From NCBI GenBank assembly GCA_011947345.1, contig JAAVTG010000044.1:310001-374000 (forward strand): a stretch of 64,000 bases of DNA. Direction: 5' to 3'. Source of the DNA: Phytophthora quininea (Eukaryota > Oomycota > Peronosporomycetes > Peronosporales > Peronosporaceae). Within the stretch, counting starts at the first letter, position 1. Each line of letters starts with the position of its first letter. Positions 34,943-45,198 of this stretch are shown one piece after another. Below the pieces are notes generated by a model. That model saw nothing but the letters and a program-made list of their open reading frames with translations, did not search any database and was not told the origin of the DNA. A program made the translations under genes and the position numbers.

Positions 34943-35310
34943 ATGTCCGCAGCCATGTCATCATGTCTGTAGACGCTTCAATTCTCGTTGTTGTCGAAGT
35001 TCTAGAAGACTATTTGCTACAATCTGCACGGACAGGACAGCAGCAACTCGCACAGCAGAGGATTTGTGTGGTGAGGGTTCGAGTGTTCTAGAGTAGCTCA
35101 TAGCCTAGCGAGTAGCAGGAAGTCTTAACTAACTTGATCACTTTCCATTTTGCATCGTCAAGTACACGCGCAATCGTTATTGTTGTGGGTATACTTACGG
35201 CAACGCAATCGAACGAGGTGACGCCAAAAATCAGTAAGCGTTGCTTTCGAGAACTTTGTTTCATTCTTGAATTGACTCGCCAACTCTCACGACTACTTCG
35301 GACGGTACAT
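34943..35310. other. Intergenic, no gene seen
   Basis: Spacer between the ankyrin fragment and an effector relic. Its last 100 bp would be the effector promoter. Confidence 0.4.
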
Positions 35311-35737
35311 ATGCGACTCTCATTCCCGTCGTTGTGGCTTTCGTCACCAACGGCAAAATTGCCACCTCGGTTCAGGTTGATTTTCATCCGACAAGCCTCT
35401 CGATAGCTGCTCTCTCACATTCTGTGCGAGGTCTCAAGAGCGACGATGACGACAGAGGGCCAACGAGGAAAGAGGGTTTTCGTCGGCTTTCAGGAAGATC
35501 TTTGAGAGCGAGGCAGCAGTGATTCGAGCGGCAGCCGAGGCACAAGAGGCGAAGGATCAAGTGTTCTTGAAGGCAATGGCGGAGAACGGCAACATGAGGA
35601 TCCTAAAGATCCAAGAATGGGTGAAAATGAGGCAATCACTGCATCACTTTGACAGGCGATTCGGAGATTCCGACCCCGCTCTTGCGGTTCGTAACGATTT
35701 CAAAGTGTATCTCACAGACTTGGGCAAGATTCAGTAG
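35311..35737 (+). pseudogene. RXLR-family effector relic
   Basis: The start ATG at 35311 and the following hydrophobic segment (VVVAFVTNGKIATS in the next frame) correspond to the family signal peptide. The RXLR position reads HSVRGLKSDDDDR, so neither canonical RXLR nor EER is kept. The effector domain (NGNMRILKIQEWVKMRQSL, then AVRNDFKVYLTDLGKIQ) ends with TAG at 35735-35737. Frames shift after the ATG and again near 35470-35520. Even if the shifts are base-call errors, the loss of both motifs suggests decay or a changed translocation signal. Confidence 0.6.
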
Positions 35738-36184
35738 CGTCCTGCATGTTGCTAGTCCTCGTTCCTTAATCTAACTAGCAGAATGGAATCAATACAACTT
35801 TAGAATCGATAGAAGTGGCGATCAGCGGCCAAAGCCAAAACCTCGCCGAAGTGTTCGCGTGCACCTTTAGCAACGTTCAATGTTGACAAGTAATCCGTCA
35901 CTTACGTAAGTACCCCATCAGCACTCAAAAACAACAGTGAGATAGCCGAGGAGATCTGTGGGTGAAGGTTTCCATATTGACCGAAGTACTCGTTCACACT
36001 GGAAACGGACAATAGTACCGCATTAACAGAAAAGTGTGTAGGCAGTCGTGTGGCATCGTGTGTTGACGCAATTTCTGAGTAACTTAAATGCCGTGTAAGC
36101 TTTCTCGATGCCATTAACACGTGGACTTGCAGTCTGCACGCTGTAGCAAATCGTGCTAAAGGCGATCCACACACAAATTTCTCG
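35738..36184. other. Intergenic, promoter side of the next effector
   Basis: No gene. The last 60 bp contain the initiator of the effector at 36251. Confidence 0.4.
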
Positions 36185-36198
36185 TCATTCTCGAATTT
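36185..36198 (+). promoter_or_regulatory. Oomycete initiator upstream of the 36.25-kb RXLR gene
   Basis: TCATTCTCGAATTT is an almost exact match to the oomycete initiator, 53 bp before the ATG. Confidence 0.65.
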
Positions 36199-36250
36199 GC
36201 TCTCTATTGCTCAAGACTTTCACCTTTCCTTCAAGACCAAGCACTAAGCG

Positions 36251-36689
36251 ATGAGATTATCGATTTTGCTGGTGTCCATCGTCGTGGCTTTCGTCGCCGA
36301 TGCTGTAGCTGCCGTGGATCCTAGCCCGACAAATGCATTGGAAGCTGCCGAAGTTTCGCCCGAGATCAAGAGATCCCCGCGAGGTTTCAAGGCTGATAAC
36401 AACCATGATCTATGGTCCGACGAAAAAGAGAGAGCGAGATTCTCCGCGGCTTTCGACAAGATTTTCGGCAGCGAGCCGCCAAACCCTCCCAGGCAGAGAA
36501 GAACGAGCAGCTCTTGAAGTCCATGAATAATGACGGCAACAAGAGAATCCCCGTTTTCGACGAATGGGCTCGCAAAGGCAGAACGTTGAGCGCGTTCGAC
36601 CAGACATTTGGAGACTCCGATCTCGCGAATGCTATTCGCAGCCTTTACAAAGTCACCTGGAGGATATCCGCAGAAAGGATCTATGGTGA
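36251..36689 (+). pseudogene. RXLR-family effector with eroded motifs
   Basis: The signal peptide MRLSILLVSIVVAFVADAVA starts at 36251. The RXLR position reads KRSPRGFKADNN, where the Phe-Leu of RFLR has become Ser-Pro, and EER reads DEKERARFSAAFDKIF. After a frame change near 36475-36485 the effector domain follows (GNKRIPVFDEWARKGRTLS, FDQTFGDSDLANAIRSLYK). A single-base loss near 36652 then shifts the last residues, and the homologous stop is TGA 36687-36689. Domain and 3' UTR are closest to the intact gene at 23.3 kb, so it is a recent paralogue whose host-entry motif has mutated. Confidence 0.7.
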
Positions 36690-36953
36690 ATTTGCTGTTT
36701 AGAGCAAACGTCGTCTCTCCAAAATTCGAGCCACACCTCAATCGTGTGCACTGCATTAAAACAATTCGCTGGCCTCATCACGTCGATTTCCGGCTTCTTC
36801 TTTTCTTTTCGCGTTGTGATAGATACTGAAAACCTTGACACCGTCGTAGCCAGAACCGATTATCTATTCGAAGGGAAGTTGAAAACTGAACTAACTTGCA
36901 TGTAGTCGGCTACGCTGCCGAAGGTTCTAGAATCCACATCTTGGGAACTAGCA

Positions 36954-37364
36954 TTGTCGTGGCGTCGAATGGAAAGACGGCCAACAGATACCCCCATACT
37001 AGCAGCCATTGCGGCAGCTTGCGCCGCCAACGGTGACGGCATCCCTTTGGTTTCCAATCCAACTAGTGTCTCAAGTTACCCGTTGAAGGTCATTCCTTCC
37101 AAGCAGCGTCTTGAAAATCTACCGCCTTTGGTGTGCTCAGGGATATATTGCTCTTGGTATCAAAGTTATCACCAGAATTCATTGAAGACAGCCACGGAGC
37201 TGGAGAGGAACGAGCAGCTCTTGAGAACTATGAGAAACGACGGCAACAAGAGAATTACGCTGTTCAAAACGTGGGCCAAGAAAGGGGGTACTTTGAGTGC
37301 GTTTTACGAGAAATTCGGAGGCAGTCCTCTCGCGATCAATATCCGCGCCAATTACAGGCTCTAG
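36954..37364 (+). pseudogene. RXLR-family effector relic
   Basis: An open frame contains a hydrophobic start (ILAAIAAACAANGDGIPLV) and the family C-terminal domain (RNDGNKRITLFKTWAKKGGTL, YEKFGGSPLAINIRANYRL). The first methionine precedes a basic segment instead of a standard signal peptide. No RXLR or EER lies between, and the frame stops at 37362-37364, just before the homologous last residues (LQNIGRMDLW reads on after the stop). It is a tandem decayed copy of the 36.25-kb gene. Confidence 0.6.
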
Positions 37365-37470
37365 CTCCAAAATATCGGAAGAATGGATCTTTGGGTCGGG
37401 GACTCGAGTTGGTGCGCTACTAAGTCGAGGCTTCGGTTAGGAGGTTTTCGTATCGAGGTACAAATTCTAG

Positions 37471-38931
37471 ATGAAGAAATGGTTTGATTAGCAGATTCTC
37501 TCGTCTGGAAGGTGTAGCTCAGACATCAAGAATCCATTCGCAAAATTCAGCTAAACTTGCGGGATCCAAATACTCTGCGGCCGTTCTAGAAGAATGTCCT
37601 TCGGAGGATCAAACCCCAATTGCCGGAATAGTTCTGCAATCGCTGAGGAATCGCAATGAAGATCCGTCGCATGCTGGTAAATGAATTGGTAGTGCATCTT
37701 AAAGGAACTTTGCAGATTAACAACGTTAGGCATTTCTGCCTCCGTCTCACGGAAATGAATGTCGTTTCGCAATCTCCATGTGGCGTGGAAAACAATAGCA
37801 GTTTGCACTTTCCAAAGAAGCAGCAATTCTTTTGCTTCTCTCTCCATCTTGTGCGGATATCTTGTAGCTTTGGGAAAAGCAACAGCCGCCAGCTTAGAAA
37901 TGGTCGGAAGACTGATGACCACGGAGCCCACACTTGGCGCCACATTTCTTTCAAGGCTGGGCACGTATAAAAGCAGTGCTCAACCGTTTCGATAGCTTGA
38001 CACGTAGGACGAACACATTGTTGAATGTTTGGGTCCAGTGATCTTAGAAAGTAAAGCCGCGAGCCCACAGTCAAATCACCAAAGTACAGGTACAGCATTA
38101 TGTCATGGACCACAGGTAGGAGAAACCCACGAAGTGATAGGAAGCTCGACAATGTTTGATGAACACGTTGTCTAGGGCACCCTAAATCGTCCATCGGATG
38201 ATGAACCATATCTGGTACTTTTTGAAGAAGTTTTGTCCAATCTTGAAGTCGCAAGTATGGGAAGAAGCGCGCTTTTGGCTCAGTTGGAACCAATCCATTA
38301 ACTTTCACTCCAAATACTGGTGGTGTGTTTGAAATTGCCACAACTCGAATACCCCCAGCTTCAGGACGCGGTAGAACACGATAAAAACTTGCGTCAACTG
38401 ATGATAAAGCCGAAATATATCGTGCAGAACAATTTGGGATCCACGGGTAGGATGAAGCGCTGAACATATTCTAGAGAAAAAGTAGTGGACGACGGCCAAC
38501 AGCGATTACCATCCAGGAAGTCTGCAAAACACCAAAATTGGTGTTCTGCAAGTGCGTGGCATAAATTGCGAAATTTTATGGATCCTGCGCCAAGAGGCTT
38601 CGAGAATCTTGTGGCTCCCCGAGCGTACAAAAAGTGAAACGCTGGTACCTTGCTCCACCATATCGGGCTAGATAGCACGAACTGCAACGTACTGGTTCTA
38701 CTTTGGTGTAGAGACGTTCGACTTGGCCATTGAATACGGTTCCACTCCTTCAAAGCATGCCGCCACCACAAGGGGAGCACTGTAGACCTCCATCCTGCTG
38801 GTTTCGGAGGTTCTTGGAGCAGAAAATCACCCGAAGCAGGTCGCGCGAATTTGCCATATCGTCGTTGGAGCATTGCCAACAGTGGGCGATACCATGCATC
38901 ATCATCTGTAGGAGTTGCAGCGCTAATACCA
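37471..38931 (-). mobile_element. LINE copy 2, 5'-truncated, with a 15-bp direct repeat
   Basis: Encodes the C-terminal part of the LINE at 19-21 kb (minus strand: DDDAWYRPLLAMLQRRYGKF, PPKPAGWRSTVLPLWWRH, ATWRLRNDIHF, ending near 37551). AGGTACAAATTCTAG is found at 37456-37470 and 38932-38946, flanking the element as a target-site duplication would. The 5' copy overlaps sequence that can also be aligned to the LINE, so the boundary is uncertain by a few bases. The copy is clearly diverged from the first, so these are independent insertions. Confidence 0.7.
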
Positions 38932-38946
38932 AGGTACAAATTCTAG

Positions 38947-39614
38947 AACGGTTGTCCCTGGGATATGAATTGCAACTACGCGCAGGTGGGATTGCTGTAA
39001 TCCTCACTGTTCCCAAAGGTATCCCAATACGTTGTACTTGCCTTTTTCTCGATCGAGGCAGGGTACAATCACCCGACTTGCTGGTTCTCACGCCTTGACA
39101 ATGATGACGGGGCGCTAAAGATGCATTTGTAAAGAATTTAGTGCCCGCATGAAGCGGATTGCTTCACGGTTCACACTTCATCTCCTGGGTGGGCTTGTTG
39201 CTCCGTCGCCTGTGACGGTCGCAACATTGATTCGGATAAAGTCGAGAGTAGAAATCCTCTGTCGTGAAAATCCCCTTCAATTTTGCTTTGTAAGCGAATT
39301 CGTGTCGGCAATCAATACTCAATCAATTGAAACGTAGTATTTTTATTATTTCTTTTCTACTACTCAATTGCGAAGGTCTCAATCCGACCAGGAGCTTACA
39401 CTGGTTTCAGAAGGATCGTCATGGAATGCATTCTTCTTCAATTTGTGGTAGATGACCGGGCGCTTACGCTGTCATTATAGTTGACGGGACACCTACCTAA
39501 TCTGATACCACCACGATCCAATCGTCTAACATGGAAGTAAATCGCGAACAACGCCAGAGTTTCGTGCCGTTCCCAAACTTCCTGTGTTTTGCTCAAGGCC
39601 CCGCACACGCTACA
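38947..39614. other. Intergenic, no gene seen
   Basis: No conserved frame. The last 100 bp form the promoter side of the effector at 39615. Confidence 0.4.
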
Positions 39615-40080
39615 ATGCGATTATCCTATCTGTTGGTTTCCGTCGCCGTGGCATTCGTCGCTAATGGCGAAATCGTCTCCTCCACTCGTGAACGCCAACC
39701 CAAGACGACTCTCCAAGCCAACTTTGGACGGAATTTCGACCGAGAACAAGAAATTCCTACGAGGAATCAACGAGGAGTACGAAAAGAATCTCTGGAATGA
39801 AGAAAGAGGCTGGCTTAGGGTTTATAAAGCGCTCGTCGGAAGCGATAAAGCGGCTAAACGAGCAGCCAAAGAGTCCAAGGCGGCCAGGAACGCGAAGCTC
39901 CTGGAGGAGCTGGACACAAACGGTAACAGGAGAATCCCAGTGTTCAAGCAATGGGTCGCCGATGGCAGATCCTTGGGGGAGTTTGACACCCGATTCGGCA
40001 GCGGCGAACTCGCGAATCGCGTTCGCGGCGAATACAAGGTTTATCTTACGGACGTTAAGAGGACCGACCTGCTCTACTAA
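39615..40080 (+). CDS. RXLR-EER effector, one frame break
   Basis: The signal peptide MRLSYLLVSVAVAFVANGE starts at 39615. In the next frame, KKFLRG (RXLR-like, K in first position) and WNEERG (EER) are followed by a Lys/Ala-rich linker (DKAAKRAAKESKAARNAK) and the effector domain (GNRRIPVFKQWVADGRSLG, EYKVYLTDVKRTDLLY) with TAA at 40078-40080. One missing base near 39680-39690 connects the two frames. All functional elements are present, so it is probably a live gene read with one base lost. An upstream ATG at 39531 would bury the hydrophobic segment. Confidence 0.7.
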
Positions 40081-40189
40081 CGTAGCTGGAACGAGCTGTG
40101 AGACCTCGTTTAGTCTGTCAGAGGCCGACTATTGCTAGTGTTGTCCGGATCATTCACACATACGCGCTGAAGCGCTGTCTAGACCAACT

Positions 40190-40470
40190 ACAGCATGTTG
40201 GTCGTGGTAAGTGCAGTGGTGTTTACACCAAGACAACTGGCCTTCCGTACTATCACAAGCTGCTCGAAATTGACATGCGCCAAGGCATGTTGAATCCTAC
40301 GGATTTTCACCGGCACTGGTGGATCGACGACAGGCCGATAGTGCTTGAGCCCCAGACAATCGCAAGCAGACAAGCGGAGCGTAGAAGTTTGCGACGCGCA
40401 CGACGCAGAGGCAGCAGAGCGAATGGAATGCGGCGCGATCCCAGTGCATTCGAGCTGTCGTAGCAGACAA
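40190..40470 (+). pseudogene. MULE transposase C-terminal fragment
   Basis: RGKCSGVYTKTTGLPYYHKL followed by DFHRHWWIDDRP resembles the SWIM-like finger and the H-P-H-W-Y-I-type tail of FAR1/MULE transposases, with two zinc ligands changed (Cys and His to Tyr). Upstream domains are missing. Confidence 0.5.
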
Positions 40471-41038
40471 GCAGCCAAGTTGCTCTTTTGCCGACCATGG
40501 ACGTCTTGCTGCAAGAAACCACCACTCCTGTATCTCGACTTGCACCGATCGGGTTCAACCCTACAGTGTAAGAACTACCATAGATCGCTTTCGTATTTCG
40601 ATACAATAAAGTCGGCTAGACGTTGCGATCGCTACGGGCACCTGCGAACTCGGACCGTGAATACATGCTACCTTACGCTGAATTCGAAGTTGGAATAGGT
40701 ACCAAATGTGTGGCACTATGTACCAAAAGGTGGTGCTGGTAGAGGGTTGCCATGGTGTTGATATCAACTCCCGCTTCTCGATGACGAGTCGCTGGAGCTG
40801 TACGCTTCCAAAGAATCACTTTCCGAGCTGCTTAGCATTTTGGTGGTGCGATTGTAGTGTTGATCCTTGGATGTGTTTGTTGATGGTTCCCCTCCAAGAA
40901 AGTAATGCACAGTTGTATTACTTACTTGCAGTGAAGCCACAGAAAAAGCAATGTTAAGTTTGAAGGCAGATCCTGAGCCTATCCACATAGAGGCGAACAG
41001 TAAAAGCTTGGTCGTCATGGCGCCCTGTATCACCAAAA
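40471..41038. other. Intergenic, no gene seen
   Basis: Only short frames without motifs. The end is the promoter of the peroxidase gene. Confidence 0.4.
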
Positions 41039-41052
41039 TCATTCTCCAATTC
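41039..41052 (+). promoter_or_regulatory. Oomycete initiator of the peroxidase gene
   Basis: TCATTCTCCAATTC matches the oomycete initiator and lies 22 bp upstream of the ATG. Confidence 0.65.
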
Positions 41053-41074
41053 ACTTTCAAGCGAGAACATCGTC

Positions 41075-41847
41075 ATGCTCTCCCGTTTCTTCCAACTCTG
41101 TGCTGTTGTTACTGCGATCTCAACTCTTGAAGTTTCTGCCGGTACATTCCAAAGACTGGCGACGCTACTCAAGAAATTCAGCAGCTTCAAGTCGGCGAGT
41201 ACTACAAGCCATCCGAGGACGAAGGTTCCGGCGTATTTGGCAACACTGCAGTCTTTAGTCGATCTCCGTGCCCGGCACTCAACGCGTTGGCCAACCACGG
41301 CTACCTGCCTCGAACTGGTCGCGACATTGGCAAAGCAGAGCTCAAGTCGGTCATCATGGACATTTTCAACATGGCCAACGACCAAGCCACAGCCCAAGTG
41401 GCTCAAGTGACGGACGTCTTCGCTCTCGACTTGTTGAGTCAGCACAACAAGTCCGAGCATGACGCGTCGCTGGTCCACACCGACGCCTTCTTCGGCTTCG
41501 ACCCGATGGAAGTGAACATCACGTTGGTCGAAGACCTGCTCGGTCGTGCGGATGCATCAGGCAACATCGGCGTCACTGCTGTAGCTCATGTCCGCAAAGA
41601 CCGAGCTCAGCAGTGCGAGACTTCCAACCCAGAGTGCATTTTCGGAGCTCCCGAAAAGAAGAAATCGTTTCTACAGGCGTCGTTATTGCTTATGGCACTT
41701 GGGAAGGGCGATGTGATCTCGGTTGATCACGCGCGGTCATTCCTAGTCGAGGAGAAGATCCCTCGTGACTTTGTCAAGGCCGCGTCGCCCCTTACGGTGG
41801 CAGCACTTAGTGCCATGTCTTCCAAAATAGAGGCCGAGGCAGCGTAG
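41075..41847 (+). CDS. Secreted chloroperoxidase-like (family 2) heme peroxidase
   Basis: Family 2 peroxidases use a cysteine thiolate as heme ligand and oxidise halides or phenolics with peroxide, or act as peroxygenases. The protein starts with a signal peptide (MLSRFFQLCAVVTAISTLEV). The heme-ligand motif PCP sits in SRSPCPALNALANHGYLPR (about 41256-41315), and the distal Glu motif EHD in NKSEHDASLVHTDAFFG (about 41447-41497). Two later cysteines (CETSNPEC) could form a disulfide. It ends at TAG 41845-41847, about 257 aa, typical for the short secreted class. One base is missing at GG 41141-41142, right after the signal peptide. A role at the plant interface is plausible but not shown. Confidence 0.82.
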
Positions 41848-41957
41848 AGAGAGGTAGGACTACAGCATGACCTACATGAATAACGCATTTGTATGACTCA
41901 AGGTTGTGTTCCTGTGGTGGCCGTCGACCACTTTCGAATCCTCCTCGGACAGTCGCC

Positions 41958-42840
41958 ATGGAGCTGCCACAGCTTTCGATCGTGCGGCTCGTCCTGCGTC
42001 ACAAAGCCCCGTCGGTCTTCGCCGACAGCATTTCGACGGTGGTGTCGAACTTCCTCATCGCGGATCTGTCCTTGTGGGACGCCTGCTCATTCAGTGCGGT
42101 TGGGGGACTCTCGCTCTTGCAGTTAGTCTGGGCTCGCAGTGTGCGAGATCCGACGCACTGGGCAGCGGCCAAACTGCTGCAGACGGAACCTCTGTACAAG
42201 ACACTCGTCTTCCCTCTCTCGATGAGCGTCGCAATCCGCCACGACAATTTTCGCATGACACAGTTCTCAGACCTCCAGAACAACGCCAATGTGGTGGAGA
42301 CGGCAGCGCGTTGTGGTCACCTGTGGGTGTTGCAACTGCTGGAAGATGTCCAGCCACCTCGACAGATCGAGTGGAGCGACAAAAGTGTATTCGATGCAGG
42401 CATTGGGACCTCGTGCGCTGGCTGCTCAGACGTGTTGATATCCCAACCGAGCTCCGTCGAACTGACAAGCATCTGGTACAAGCTGCGGTCAATCAGAAAA
42501 ACTTAAGCGCAGTCACGTGGGCTGTCAATAATGGCTTTGGCGCCAAGGACATTCGCCTCAAGGACTTCCCCGTTGGACTGGCCGAGTCGCCGCAGTTTGG
42601 AGACCTAAATGCTCGAGACGGTCCCGACCGGAAATGGCAAGTCCGTTGTCAGATTTTGGGCTTTCTTGTGGATGGAGACCATCTCTCTTTGACGAATGTG
42701 GCGGCGATGGCAGGACAACAAGCCGCGCGGTTCCCAGTTGTGTACGGAAGGCTGCCCCACTTCAGCGATGGACAAGGCGGCAACGTATCGCCGTCAAGTT
42801 GAGTCGCGTCATCTTGATGCCCCGCATGACCACTGCGAGT
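41958..42840 (+). pseudogene. Ankyrin-family gene, truncated after the N-terminal domain
   Basis: Starts MELPQLSIVRLVLRHKAPSV at 41958 and shows the N-terminal domain shared by the cluster (AKLLQTEPLYKTLVFPLSMS, VVETAARCGHLWVLQLLED). A frame change near 42370-42400 leads to HWDLVRWLLRRVDI and TWAVNNGFGAKDIRL, then a single C-terminal-type repeat (CTEGCPTSAMDKAAT) before homology ends near 42840. Most ankyrin repeats are missing compared with the neighbours. It stands directly upstream of, and in the same direction as, the 43.0-kb copy: a tandem duplicate that lost its 3' half. Confidence 0.65.
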
Positions 42841-43016
42841 TTTTTCGCTGGCCAGCACCGCCTTCCGCTGAAAAGCAATTCCATTCGCAATGTTGCAGTG
42901 GCTGGGAAACACATAAGCGTAGAAAGGAGTTTGTTTCACTTGATGAAAGTATGCTGTTAAGAAAAATCATGTCATTTTTCCTCTTTGCAAACTCCTCTTC
43001 AGTCTCAGAAAGCGAC

Positions 43017-45105
43017 ATGTATCTTTGCGTCGTCCGCTTCGTCCTTCGCCACAGACTTCCTGACAGCGATGCGGCTCACGTGACCGACACTATCTCCGGC
43101 TTCCTTGTCCAAGATATGCCGCTAGATCGCGCCTGTCAACTCTCTCCAGCCGGATCGCTCAAACTTTTGGATTACCTATGGGAAAGAGGACTTCGAGATC
43201 AAGCACGTGACTTCTGGAGTGTCGCTAAACTACTGCATACTGAAAACCAGTATTTCCGTTGGCAGCTCTCCCGGGTTTTACAACAGGCCGTTCGTCATGT
43301 TAACCTCAAGATGATCAAGTGGGTGTTAAACCATTTCCCAGACTGTCCAATTAGGGAAAATGTCATGGTAGAAGCAGCAAAACTGGGGCAAATTTGGCTG
43401 TTCCAGTTGCTGGAGGAAAATCAAAGTCATGAAATCCAATGGACAAAAATGTATTAACTACTGCAGCTACTAACGGACATTGGGAAGCGGTCCATTGGCT
43501 AGAAGTTCGCATTCGTGCAGAACAATCTCGAGGAAGTCAAATGGCTGCTCTCAAAGCATTTCCCTGTGGGATGTGAAATGTTGATCTTTCCGGACTGTTC
43601 GGACGTAGAGTGGCAAGTGCGTAAAGAGATTCTTCGCTGTGTTTTAAAAGATGGTCACGCTCGACTTGCGTTCGCATATTGTGCAGTGGTCCAAGCGGCG
43701 CAATTCGGAGATCTCGAATTTATCCAAGAGATAGTGCCACACTATGTGCTGGATGAGACGAGCGCTAGGCCTCCATACAACGCTGGGAACGTTCTTGTCC
43801 GAGGTCTTCAAGCAGCGAGCGAGTATGGACATCTTCCAATGACGAAGTGGCTGTTCGTATGTCTAGATGGACTGGATATTAGAGGACAGGCGATGAGAGC
43901 AATGTTTGCTGCAGTGAAAGGTGGGAAACTTTCGGTAGTGAAGTATCTATGGGAACAATACTCGCCGAAATTTGGTTATGACATTTTCCGGGGCTGACAA
44001 GTATTACTTTCGTGAGAGACGAATACGGTAGATGTGAGAGGAACGCACAGGGTAGGGAAGTTGCTCGGAAAGTGAAAGGGGATGCGATCATGGACGTCGC
44101 TGCTAGATACGGACATATTCACGTGCTTGAATTTCTACACCAGCTCGATCTTGTGCAGCAGAATAAACGCAGGACGCGAGGATCGGACCGCGCGCGACAA
44201 GAAATGTGCACACACGGCGCGATGAACAAAGCTGCCGAGGCTGGGCATCTTGATGTTGTCAAATGGCTACACGAGAACCGTGCCGAGGGTTGCACTACAG
44301 CAGCGATGAATTTAGCTGCAATCAACTTTCGTTTAGAAGTAGTAAAATGGCTGCACTTGAACCGCTCTGAAGGATGCACAACTGCCGCAATGGACAAAGC
44401 AGCAGAACGCAACTACCACGATCCACCACTTCTACATGTACACAAAATATATTCGTGGACGTGTTGCGCACACAAGACGCCCAAGACATTCGTTGATAAC
44501 CAGCTAGCTACAATTTCGTGGCTAGCCTCAAATCGTCAAGAAGGGTGGACGACATTCGCCATGGACCGCGCAGCTGCAAACGGCAATTTCAACTTGTTCA
44601 AGTGGTTCCATCTAAACACAAACGCGAGGTGCTCGCACCAAGCTATGGACGCTGCCGCTGGTTTTGGCCAGCTCGACATAGTCAAGTGGTTCCACGAGAA
44701 TCGCCGAGAAGGCTGCTCACACAAGGCGATGAACGAAGCAGCCGCCAACGGACACCTTCACGTCGTGCAATGGCTTTACGCGAATCGTTCGGAAGGTCAT
44801 CCAGAGAGCGCATTGGTATCAGCTGCAGGTCGAGGTGATCCACAAGAACACTGTTACAGACGGCTGCGTGTTGTGCAATGGCTGTTTGGGAAGTGCCAAA
44901 ATCCCCCACTGCGTCGGCCATGGAGGCCGCACTTCGGTCCAGGCGCTTTGAGATAGTTCTCTTTCTCCACGCTCAGCGTCCAACTGTCAGTGACGACGAA
45001 GTGTCTAAGTTTTGGACTTCGAGATCCCATATAAGATCGACGACCGAGTACGAAGAAATCGATGTCTGGCTACAGGAGCACTACCCCATGCAAGATGCTG
45101 CGTAG
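43017..45105 (+). CDS. Ankyrin-repeat protein with conserved N-terminal domain
   Basis: The N-terminal domain (MYLCVVRFVLRHRL, WSVAKLLHTENQYFRWQLSR, MIKWVLNHF, AAKLGQIWLFQLLEEN) is followed by central repeats and about eight C-terminal repeats of the CTxxAMDxAAxxGHLDVVKWLHENRxEG type. It ends in WLQEHYPMQDAA with TAG at 45103-45105. Frames change at the A5 run 43445-43449 (one added A gives continuous protein), near 43500 (a deletion of roughly 15 codons compared with the 45-47 kb gene), near 43990 and near 44890. Such proteins bind partners through ankyrin repeats; no specific role is known. It converges with the intact minus-strand paralogue, the two stops about 90 bp apart. Confidence 0.65.
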
Positions 45106-45198
45106 ATGATTTCGTTGAGAAAATGTAGCTTAAGGTTATATTCCTGCAGACAATCACAAGTCATTTGTTACAGCTCCGTCATTCTATCAGAACCAACA

